The position numbers were made by a program, and so were the translations under genes. From Thysanoteuthis rhombus (taxonomy: Eukaryota > Mollusca > Cephalopoda > Oegopsida > Thysanoteuthidae), in NCBI GenBank assembly GCA_963457665.1, contig OY735209.1, forward strand, positions 3,775,081 to 3,839,080: DNA of 64,000 nucleotides, given 5' to 3'. Positions 55,174-64,000 of the stretch are shown here, in pieces; within the stretch, counting starts at the first letter, position 1, and each line of letters opens with the position of its first letter. The notes beneath the pieces were generated by a model that had not been told where the DNA came from, searched no databases, and saw only the letters and a list, made by a program, of their open reading frames with translations.

Positions 55174-56148
55174 ATTTGAGAACATGTCTTTGAGATGCTA
55201 TATTGTTCAGAAGGAACTCTACATTGAACATTCTCCGGATCCAAGTGTACATTTTGGCTTGGATGTGATTGAATTCATCTGGGATATCAGTATGTATATA
55301 TTTAAGCTTTTTTTTTTTTTTTTTTTTCTTCTTTTTCTTTTGGTCTTTTTGTTTTATTTCTGTTACCTTTCTTGAATTCAAGCCAACAATTCCATGAAAA
55401 CTCAACTTTAATTCAGCTCCTTACGAGTTAATCCTGGTCATAGTTTACTGTTTAATGCAAGAAATGTATTGTGCTCATATGGCAGGGTTGTCCAACTCCC
55501 TTTCCTCACCCCACCCCCCATTCAGGAGTATTACTTTTCGTCAGGTTGCAAACTGCTTTACATACCCTTTGGCAATCTCATTAAAATGGTCACAGAAACC
55601 TCTTTCCCCAGCTGGGTCAAGGCATGAGGTTTCTCTTGAGTAATAAACTCAAGCCATCCCATGATTATACTCTAAGGCATATTTATACAACTCACTAAAT
55701 TGTCAGGAATAGCTTACTTATTGAGTGGTCTGCTGTGTGTAATTTTTTTGATGGACAGCTATCAGTCATTTGGTTGTTTAATTTTACTTAGCACTCCTTA
55801 TGTCAAGGTTTCAATCCTTCTTCTAAAGCAGGAGCCAAACTATGGATTAGAAGAACTGCTTCCTATTACATTGACATAATGAGTTTTTTTTCTCCTCCCC
55901 ATCTCCTGTCAATTTAGAATTTAATATGGCTTTCATCAATGATTCCTTATTCACATTTCTTTCCTTCATTGATTTCAGTCAAACAGTTGCCAAAATGATA
56001 TCTGATATCCTTTTTATATTTTTCAGATTATCGAAAAATAGAATGAACCTGGAACATCCCAGATTTACAAGGCTATCATCACGTGGAGGTGTTCATCTCT
56101 CCCAGAATTCGAATTCGAAATGGAGCATACTAAGTGCTCAGGCATAAT
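55174..56148 (+). CDS. Two exon-like segments of an unrecognised gene, copy 2
   Basis: The first segment (55174-55289) follows a good acceptor (TTACCTTTCAG) and ends at donor A|GTATGTA. It reads FENMSLRCYIVQKELYIEHS, PDPSVHFGLDVIEFIWDI. The second (56027-56147) follows TTTTTCAG and joins in phase to give YRKNRMNLEHPRFTRLSSRG, GVHLSQNSNSKWSILSAQA and a stop. Splice phase and frame agree, which favours a real 3' end of a gene or a young pseudogene. The paralogous first segment (36505-36615) is frameshifted. I recognise no domain. The upstream exon-like block near 53720-53766 (QNLTRDIQKEEHEF, donor GTAAGTAG) would fit the same gene. Expression is unknown. Confidence 0.4.
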
Positions 56149-56570
56149 ACCAGCGTACATGTAATTAGAATGGTAAAATTCTTCAATTTGGAAAATAAAG
56201 AGATAATTCACAGAACCCATTAAAGATGAAAATTCTGAAGGAAAAAAAAAGAATGTAATGGGGTTTTTTTTGTTTGTTTGTTTTTTTTTCTTTTTCTCTT
56301 TTCTTTCAATTTTCGTAATTTCTGATATCATTCCTGAATTCATTGAAAATTTTTCTAAAAAATGAACAGGGATTTTTCATCAAATTTAACTGGAGACACA
56401 CCCTCTGTGATGGAGAGTCCATGGAATTAGAACATCTTTTAGGCCATTCCCTTGATCCAGTGCCTGCAGAGTTGGCGCATCTTCCCTTTTTGTTTTTGCT
56501 TCTGGCCTGTTGTCATTTAACTTTTTTTTTTTTTTTTTCTCCTCGAATTTTCAGTGATTAAAATTATACT

Positions 56571-58489
56571 GTATACTTCGAATGAACCAATTTTGGTTTT
56601 ATTAATAAAAAACTTTTTTTCTTTTTTTTTTTTTTTTTTTTTCCGTTTTTTTCTTTCCTCTCTTTCTTGCCTTTTTTTTTTTTTTTTTTCCAGATTGGAC
56701 ATGAGCCAAGTACTGCAATGTTGGTTTGAGTTATAATAAAACATTTTCGACACCCCCCCCCCAAGAAATTATATTTGCCGAGATAAATCCCATTGAGTCG
56801 AAAAACGATGGAAAATCTGTTTTTCGAATGAAGAGAAGTAACTAAACACTTAAGAAATTGCTATCAGTTTTTTTAATTTTTTCTTTCGTGTTTGTACCTT
56901 CTCAATCAATTGAATTTCACAGGATAGTAACAAATCTTCATCTAAAACTCAAGCTTTTGTACACTGTCCATTCTTTAGTCACTATGCTGCCTTCTTCAGC
57001 TGTAATATCCACTGAGAAATTGACTTGTGCGTACCATAATTGGAATAGTGATGAACTTCTTTCCTTTTTTTTTTTTTTTTTTTTCTTCCTGTTGAAGACA
57101 ATACGGTAATTCTTGCTTATTCATATCTAGACTTCCATGAATATTGCTGAGAATGACCATCCACATGAGGGCATCTAGAACATTTTACAAGCCTGCTTGT
57201 CTATTTCCAAGGTGGTTTGATTATATTCATCCCCAGTTATCAAGGGGGACAACTTTTTGTAGTCTTCATGCAGGTCAATTTAAAATTGTTTGCACCTACA
57301 ACCCCAGACAAAAGAAGGAAATGTCTGATTGAATACCAACAGACTTCGATAAATGTTTCAACTCATTTCACATTAGGTGTGTGAGGGGCCACGGAACAAT
57401 AAAGCATTTCTGCTTTGAGGAAAATTAGGATTTGAAAAAATTTATTTTGCACTAGTTTCACTGCCAAAATAAAGCTTGAAACAGTCAAAAAATTACTAAT
57501 CTCTCAAAAAAAAAATGGAGGGATCGTCATTCATTGAAAAAAAAAAAAAAAAAGCTTCCAGACTACACAATTTTGTGCTCTGTTGTTAGATATAGAAGAA
57601 ATTACTTCATTGGATCCAACAAGAAATATTTGGGGGGGCTTCATTAGAGGCTTTTACCAGATGCAAGTTGGTGTCCAATTAACAGTGTCTGGATTGCTTG
57701 CGAAAAGAGATGTTGATAGATCTGAAAACCTTTCATAGCATGTGGAAGCCATATCCCAGCACCTTAGAAACAGAAATCCTACATCTTGAATCATTTCTCA
57801 TTTATAATTGAACATGAATCTGCTTCATGTGAGGTTAATAAATAAGATACTTTAGGTTTTTGTTGGTGAGTGATTGCAGAAACAGAATGAATTTACAAGA
57901 AGGCAGGGGGGGTCGTGATTGTCTCTGGACACCTACTGAGGGACAAATTTAGCATGAACTCACATTGTAAATAGAACACCCACCTTAATACATGTGGGGT
58001 GAAATTGAAAGAAAATAGGGTAACCCCAACATAGGGAGTACATGTTCGAACGTTGAGTTACACATGTATAAAAAGTAAGTATGACCAATTTGATTTAGTT
58101 GGGGGACCATTTGTGGCAATTGTGATTAATTGTTTCAAAGAGACAGATATTTACATCTCTGAGTCTGTTTATCTAAGTTAGCCAAATTGATTAATATACA
58201 AGACGACTGGAATGAAGGGAGATCAAACGTTCTGAAGGAGGAAATTATGATATGTGCTGTTCTGGATTGTAAAAATATGAGAACAAAGACATCATAAACA
58301 CTGATGTCAGGAAGAAAAACTTCAAATTGAAAATAGATTCAGGTTTTTCACTTTATTTCGAAAAAGAAAGGTGCCGATATAGAGAATAGGGGAACAATTT
58401 CTGCATGAATTGGTAATTCATTCCTCAAACGCCTAATTCAGCTATGAAAGCAACTCTTGGGCTGTAAGACCGCTGAATGGATACTCCAA
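56571..58489. other. Unassigned sequence between segmental duplication and satellite
   Basis: Long poly(T) runs occur at 56520-56700 and 57065-57085. The short interspersed motif (TTTAGCATGAAC) is at 57941-57960. No gene is recognised. Positions 58430-58490 may hold a highly decayed satellite monomer (CTGTAAGACCGCTG). Confidence 0.45.
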
Positions 58490-59640
58490 TGGTGGGAATG
58501 ACTTTTTTTTGCCTTCCTCTTCCGCCTGCTCCGCCGTAGGGCCCATGCCCTATCAGTGTTACAACCGTTGGGAATGACTTTTTTTTGCCTTCCTCTTCCG
58601 CCTGCTCCGCCTTAGGGCCCATGCCCTATCAGTGTTACAACCGTTGGAAATGACTTTTTTTTGACTTCCTCTTCCGCCTGCTCCGCCGTAGGGCCCATGC
58701 CCTATCAGTGTTACAACCGTTGGGAATGACTGGGGGTTGCCTTCCTCTTCCGCCTGCTCCGCCGTAGGGCCCATGCCCTATCAGTGTTACAACCGTTGGG
58801 AATGACTTTTTTTTGCCTTCCTCTTCCGCCTGCTCCGCCTTAGGGCCCATGCCCTATCAGTGTTACAACCGTTGGGAATGACTTTTTTTTGCCTTCCTCT
58901 TCCGCCTGCCCCGCCGTAGGGCCCATGCCCTATCAGTGTTACAACCGTTGGGAATGACTTTTTTTTTGACTTCCTCTTCCGCCTGCTCCGCCGTAGGGCC
59001 CATGCCCTATCAATGTTACAACCGTTGGGAATGACTTTTTTTTGACTCCCTCTTCCGCCTGCTCCGCCGTAGGGCCCATGCCCTATCAGTGTTACAACCG
59101 TTGGGAATGACTTTTTTTTGCCTTCCTCTTCCGCCTGCTCCGCCGTAGGGCCCATGTCCTATCAGTGTTACAAGCGTTGGGAATGACTTTTTTTTGACTT
59201 CCTCTTCCGCATGCTCCGCCGTAAGGCCAATGCCCTATCAGTGTTACAACCGTTGGGAATGACTTTTTTTGCCTCCCTCTTCCGCCTGCTCCGCCGTAGG
59301 GCCCATGCCCTATCAGTGTTACAACCGTTTGGAATGACTGGGGGTTGCCTTCCTCTTCCGCCTGCTCCGCCGTAGGGCCCATAACCGATCAGTGTTACAA
59401 CCGTTGGGAATGACTGGGGGTTGCCTTCCTCTTCCGCCTGCTCCGCCGTAGGGCCCATGCCCTATCAGTGTTACAACCGTTGGGAATGACTGGGGGTTGC
59501 CTTCCTCTTCCGCCTGCTCCGCCGTAGGGCCCATGCCCTATCAGTGTTACAACCGTTGGGAATGACTGGGGGGTTGCCTTCCTCTTCCGCCTGCTCCGCC
59601 GTAGGGCCTATGCCCTATCAGTGTTACAACCGTTGGGAAT

Positions 59641-61830
59641 AACTTTTTTTTTGACTTCCCCTTCCGCCTGCTCCGCCGTAGGGCCCATGCCCTATCAGTG
59701 TTACAACCGTTGGGAATGACTGGGGGTTGCCTTCCTCTTCCGCCTGCTCCGCCGTACGGCCCATGCCCTATCAGTGTTACAACCGTTGGGAATGACTGGG
59801 GGTTGCCTTCCTCTTCCGCCTGCTCCGCCGTAGGGCCCATGCCCTATCAGTGTTACAACCGTTGGGAATGACTTTTTTTTGCCTTCCTCTTCCGCCTGCT
59901 CCGACGTAGGGCCTATGCCCTATCAGTGTTACAACCGTTGGGAATGACTTTTTTTTGACTTCCTCTTCCGCCTGCTCCGCCGTAGGGCCCATGCCCTATC
60001 AGTGTTACAACCGTTGGGAATGACTGGGGGTTGCCTTCCTCTTCCGCCTGCTCCGCCGTAGGGCCCATGCCCTATCAGTGTTACAACCGTTGGGAATGAC
60101 TTTTTTTTGCCTTCCTCTTCCGCCTGCTCCGCCGTAGGGCCCATGCCCTATCAGTGTTACAACCGTTGGGAATGACTGGGGGTTGCCTTCCTCTTCCGCC
60201 TGCCCCGCCGTAGGGCCCATGCCCTATCAGTGTTACAACCGTTGGGAATGACTTTTTTTTGACTTCCTCTTCCGCCTGCTCCGCCGTAAGGCCCATGCCC
60301 TATCAATGTTACAACCGTTGGGAATGACTGGGGGTTGCCTTCCTCTTCCGCCTGCTCCGCCGTAGGGCCCATGCCCTATCGGTGTTACAACCGTTGGGAA
60401 TGACTTTTTTTTGACTTCCTCTTCCGCCTGCTCCGCCGTAAGGCCCATGCCCTATCAATGTTACAACCGTTGGGAATGACGGTTTTTTGCCTTCCTCTTC
60501 CGCCTGCTCCGCCGTAGGGCCCATGCCCTATCAGTGTTACAACCGTTGGGAATGACTGGGGGTTGCCTTCCTATTCCGCCTGCTCCGCCGTAGGGCCCAT
60601 GCCCTATCAGTGTTACAACTGTTGGGAATGACTGGGGGTTGCCTTCCTCTTCCGCCTGCTCCGCCGTAGGGCCCATGCCCTATCAGTGTTACAACCGTTG
60701 GGAATGACTGGGGGTTGCCTTCCTCTTCCGCCTACTCCGCCGTAGGGCCCATGCCCTATCAGTGTTACAACCGTTGGGAATAACTTTTTTTTTGACTTCC
60801 CCTTCCGCCTGCTCCGCCGTAGGGCCCATGCCCTATCAGTGTTACAACCGTTGGGAATGACTGGGGGTTGCCTTCCTCTTCCGCCTGCTCCGCCGTACGG
60901 CCCATGCCCTATCAGTGTTACAACCGTTGGGAATGACTGGGGGTTGCCTTCCTCTTCCGCCTGCTCCGCCGTAGGGCCCATGCCCTATCAGTGTTACAAC
61001 CGTTGGGAATGACTTTTTTTTGCCTTCCTCTTCCGCCTGCTCCGCCGTAGGGCCTATGCCCTATCAGTGTTACAACCGTTGGGAATGACTTTTTTTTGAC
61101 TTCCTCTTCCGCCTGCTCCGCCGTAGGGCCCATGCCCTATCAGTGTTACAACCGTTGGGAATGACTGGGGGTTGCCTTCCTCTTCCGCCTGCTCCGCCGT
61201 AGGGCCCATGCCCTATCAGTGTTACAACCGTTGGGAATGATTTTTTTTTGCCTTCCTCTTCCGCCTGCTCCGCCGTAGGGCCCATGCCCTATCAGTGTTA
61301 CAACCGTTGGGAATGACTGGGGGTTGCCTTCCTCTTCCGCCTGCCCCGCCGTAGGGCCCATGCCCTATCAGTGTTACAACCGTTGGGAATGACTTTTTTT
61401 TGACTTCCTCTTCCGCCTGCTCCGCCGTAAGGCCCATGCCCTATCAATGTTACAACCATTGGGAATGACTGGGGGTTGCCTTCCTCTTCCGCCTGCTCCG
61501 CCGTAGGGCCCATGCCCTATCGGTGTTACAACCGTTGGGAATGACTTTTTTTTGACTTCCTCTTCCGCCTGCTCCGCCGTAAGGCCCATGCCCTATCAAT
61601 GTTACAACCGTTGGGAATGACGGTTTTTTGCCTTCCTCTTCCGCCTGCTCCGCCGTAGGGCCCATGCCCTATCAGTGTTACAACCGTTGGGAATGACTGG
61701 GGGTTGCCTTCCTATTCCGCCTGCTCCGCCGTAGGGCCCATGCCCTATCAGTGTTACAACTGTTGGGAATGACTGGGGGTTGCCTTCCTTTTCCGCCTGC
61801 TCCGCCGTAGGGCCCATGCCCTATCAGTGT
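59641..61830. repeat. Higher-order duplication in the satellite, unit 1141 bases (15 monomers)
   Basis: Diagnostic variants recur exactly 1141 bases apart: the AATAACTTTTTTTTT monomer at 59638 and 60779, CGTACGGCCC at 59753 and 60894, the GACGGTTTTTTG monomer at 60478 and 61619, and CCTATTCCGCC at 60570 and 61711. The pattern of T-run and G-run monomers is the same in both halves. This marks a recent block duplication, probably by unequal crossing-over. Confidence 0.85.
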
Positions 61831-62589
61831 TATAACCGTTGGGAATGATTTTTTTTTGACTTCCTCTTCCGCCTGCTCCGCCTTAAGGCCCATGCCCTAT
61901 CAATGTTACAACCGTTGGGAATGACTGGGGGTTTGCCTTCCTCTTCCGCCTGCCCCGCCGTAGGGCCCATGCCCTATCAGTGTTACAACCGTTGGGAATG
62001 ACTTTTTTTTGACTTCCTCTTCCGCCTGCTCCGCCGTAGGGCCCATGCCTTATCAGTGTTACAACCGTTGGGAATGACTGGGGGTTGCCTTCCTCTTCCG
62101 CCTGCTCCGCCGTAGGGCCCATGCCCTATCAGTGTTACAACTGTTGGGAATGACTGGGGGTTGCCTCCCTCTTCCGCCTGCTCAGCCGTAGGGCCCATGC
62201 CTTATCAGTGTTACAACCGTTGGGAATGACTTTTTTTTGACTTCCTTTTCCGCCTGCTCCGCCGTAAGGCCCATGCCCTATCAATGTTACAACCGTTGGG
62301 AATGACTTTTTTTTGCCTTCCTCTTCCGCCTGCTCCGCCGTAGGGCCCATGCCCTATCAGTGTTACAACCGTTGGGAATGACTGGGGGTTGCCTTCCTCT
62401 TCCGCCTACTCCGCCGTAGGGCCCATGCCCTATCAGTGTTACAACCATTGGGAATGACTGGGGGTTGCCTTCCTCTTCCGCCTGCTCCGCCGTAGGGCCT
62501 ATGCCCTATCAGTGTTACAACCGTTGGGAATGACTTTTTTTTGCCTCCCTCTTCCGCCTGCCCCGCCGTAGGGCCCATGCCCTATCAGT

Positions 62590-63720
62590 GTTACAACCGT
62601 TGGGAATGACTTTTTTTTGACTTCCTCTTCCGCCTGCTCCACCGTAAGGCCCGTGCCCTATCAATGTTACCACCGTTGGGAATGACTGGGGGTTGCCTTC
62701 CTCTTCCGCCTGCTCCGCCGTAGGGCCCATGCCCTATCAGTGTTACAACCGTTGGGAATGACTTTTTTTTGCCTTCCTCTTCCGCCTGCCCCGCCGTAGG
62801 GCCCATGCTTATCAGTGTTACAACCGTTGGGAATGACTTTTTTTTGACTTCCTCTTCTGCCTGCTCCGCCGTAGGGCCCATGCCCTATCAGTGTTACAAC
62901 CGTTGGGAATGACTTTTTTTTGCCTTCCTCTTCCGCCTGCCCCACCGTAGGGCCCATGCCCTATCAGTGTTACAACCGTTGGGAATGACTTTTTTTTGAC
63001 TTCCTCTTCCGCCTGCTCCGCCGTAAGGCCCATGCCCTATCAATGTTACAACCGTTGGGAATGACTGGGGGTTGCCTTCCTCTTCCGCCTGCTCCGCCGT
63101 AGGGCCCATGCCCTATCAGTGTTACAACCGTTGGGAATGACTGGGGGTTGCCTTCCTCTTCCGCCTGCTCCGCCGTAGGGCCCATGCCCTATCAGTGTTA
63201 CAACTGTTGGGAATGACTGGGGGTTGCCTTCCTCTTCCGCCTGCTCCGCTGTAGGGCCCATGCCCTATCAGTGTTACAACCGTTGGGAATGACTTTTTTT
63301 TGCCTTCCTCTTCCGCCTGCCCCGCCGTAGGGCCCATGCCCTATCAGTGTTACAACCGTTGGGAATGACTTTTTTTTGACTTCCTCTTCCGCCTGCCCCA
63401 CCGTAGGGCCCATGTCCTATCAGTGTTACAACCGTTGGGAATGACTTTTTTTTGCCTTCCTCTTCCGCCTGCCCCGCCGTAGGGCCCATGCTTATCAGTG
63501 TTACAACCGTTGGGAATGACTTTTTTTTGACTTCCTCTTCTGCCTGCTCCGCCGTAAGGCCCATGTCCTATCAGTGTTACAACCGTTGGTAATGACTTTT
63601 TTTGGCCTTCCTCTTCCGCCTGCCCCACCATAGGGCCCATGCCCTATCAGTGTTACAACCGTTGGGAATGACTTTTTTTTGACTTCCTCTTCCGCCTGCT
63701 CCGCCGTAAGGCCCATGCCC
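62590..63720. repeat. Second higher-order duplication in the satellite, offset 683 bases (nine monomers)
   Basis: The rare monomer lacking part of CCATGCCCTATC (reads CCATGCTTATC) occurs at about 62806 and 63487. The same order of neighbouring variants (CTTCTGCCTG, CCCCACCGTAGG) follows in both. The offset of 683 bases is nine monomers less one base. Confidence 0.75.
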
Positions 63721-64000
63721 TATCAATGTTACAACCGTTGGGAATGACTTTTTTTTGCCTTCCTCTTCCGCCTGCTCTGCCGTAGGGCCCATGCCCTATC
63801 AGTGTTACAACCGTTGGGAATGACTTTTTTTTGACTTCCTCTTCCGCCTGCCCCACCGTAGGGCCCATGCCCTATCAGTGTTACAACCGTTGGGAATGAC
63901 TTTTTTTTGACTTCCTCTTCCGCCTGCTCCGCCGTAAGGCCCATGCCCTATCAATGTTACAACCGTTTGGAATGACTGGGGGTTGCCTTCCTCTTCCGCC

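Larger units (their letters stand above)
53285..56570 (+). repeat. Segmental duplication, copy 2
   Basis: Collinear with 33873-37140. The copy has its own (TA)n expansion (54438-54632) and poly(T) tracts, and it keeps the exon-like segments in better shape. It includes the shared SINE at 54720-55003. Confidence 0.7.
58490..64000. repeat. 76-bp satellite array, about 72 monomers, continues past the window
   Basis: The monomer is about 76 bases and contains TGGGAATGACT, then either a T-run of about eight or GGGGGTT, then G(C/A)CTTCCTCTTCCGCCTGC, TCCGCCGTAGGGCCCATGCC and CTATCAGTGTTACAACCG. Monomers are roughly 90-98% alike. Each holds a short dyad, TAGGGC-CCAT-GCCCTA. The main variant classes are the T-run or G-run and GACTTCC or GCCTTCC. 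Because 76 is not a multiple of three, the minus strand stays open for about 71 codons at a time in rotating frames; these frames are a by-product of the repeat and not genes. The array begins abruptly at about 58490. Confidence 0.97.

Noticed and set aside
56517-56764. Lysine-rich frames
   Set aside because: They are translated poly(A)/poly(T) tracts.
51901-58489. Upstream NDUFV2 exons
   Set aside because: I searched by eye on the minus strand for the ATFYTMY and PVLDLAQRQ regions and found no convincing match. They may be further upstream.
58490-64000. Dozens of overlapping 71- to 122-codon minus-strand frames (MGPTAEQAEEEG...)
   Set aside because: They repeat every 76 bases in rotating frames and only reflect the monomer having one stop per copy. 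There is no splice or start context and they are not plausible proteins.
58490-64000. CRISPR-like array
   Set aside because: There is no repeat-spacer alternation. The whole 76-bp unit repeats, and the surroundings are eukaryotic.

Overview
The window looks like part of a repeat-rich metazoan nuclear genome, most plausibly a marine lophotrochozoan such as a mollusc. The taxon is an inference from C2H2 zinc-finger duplications, Tx1-like and RTE-like LINEs, Penelope-like elements, tRNA-derived SINEs and AT-rich introns; nothing in the sequence proves it. The only host gene I can name is the C-terminal half of mitochondrial complex I subunit NDUFV2, on the minus strand as four exons between 41140 and 46150 with matching splice phases.

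Layout. Positions 1-15310 are a zinc-finger neighbourhood built from duplicated blocks. An older unit (1-560 and about 2930-4545) carries an RTE-like LINE, which itself contains a 3' piece of a zinc-finger gene. Next comes a young inverted duplication, with left arm about 6535-10926, spacer about 1.2 kb and right arm about 12100-15310. Each arm holds one decayed C2H2 finger exon, minus strand on the left and plus strand on the right, and the two differ by four fingers. Positions 15480-20575 hold two nearly identical, 5'-truncated Tx1-like LINEs head to tail. Positions about 21890-27700 hold a more complete, diverged Tx1-like LINE on the minus strand with ORF1 (CCHC knuckle), ORF2 and a repeated 5' leader.

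Positions 27700-33480 are AT-rich with no gene I recognise. Positions 33480-39600 hold two copies of a short repeat with a hammerhead-ribozyme-like core, the first copy of a 3.3 kb segmental duplication, a Penelope-like fragment and a SINE. Positions 41063-46150 are the NDUFV2 exons and poly(A) signal. The intron upstream of exon 46047-46150 is packed with a Penelope-like fossil (46191-49410) and an RTE-like LINE (about 49430-51900), both antisense to plus and so sense to NDUFV2. Positions 53285-56570 are the second copy of the segmental duplication, with exon-like open pieces of an unrecognised gene.

Positions 58490-64000 are a 76-bp satellite that runs off the window, with two recent multi-monomer block duplications. 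The most interesting signals are the hammerhead-like repeats with compensatory stem changes, the zinc-finger palindrome with unequal finger number, and the higher-order structure of the satellite.
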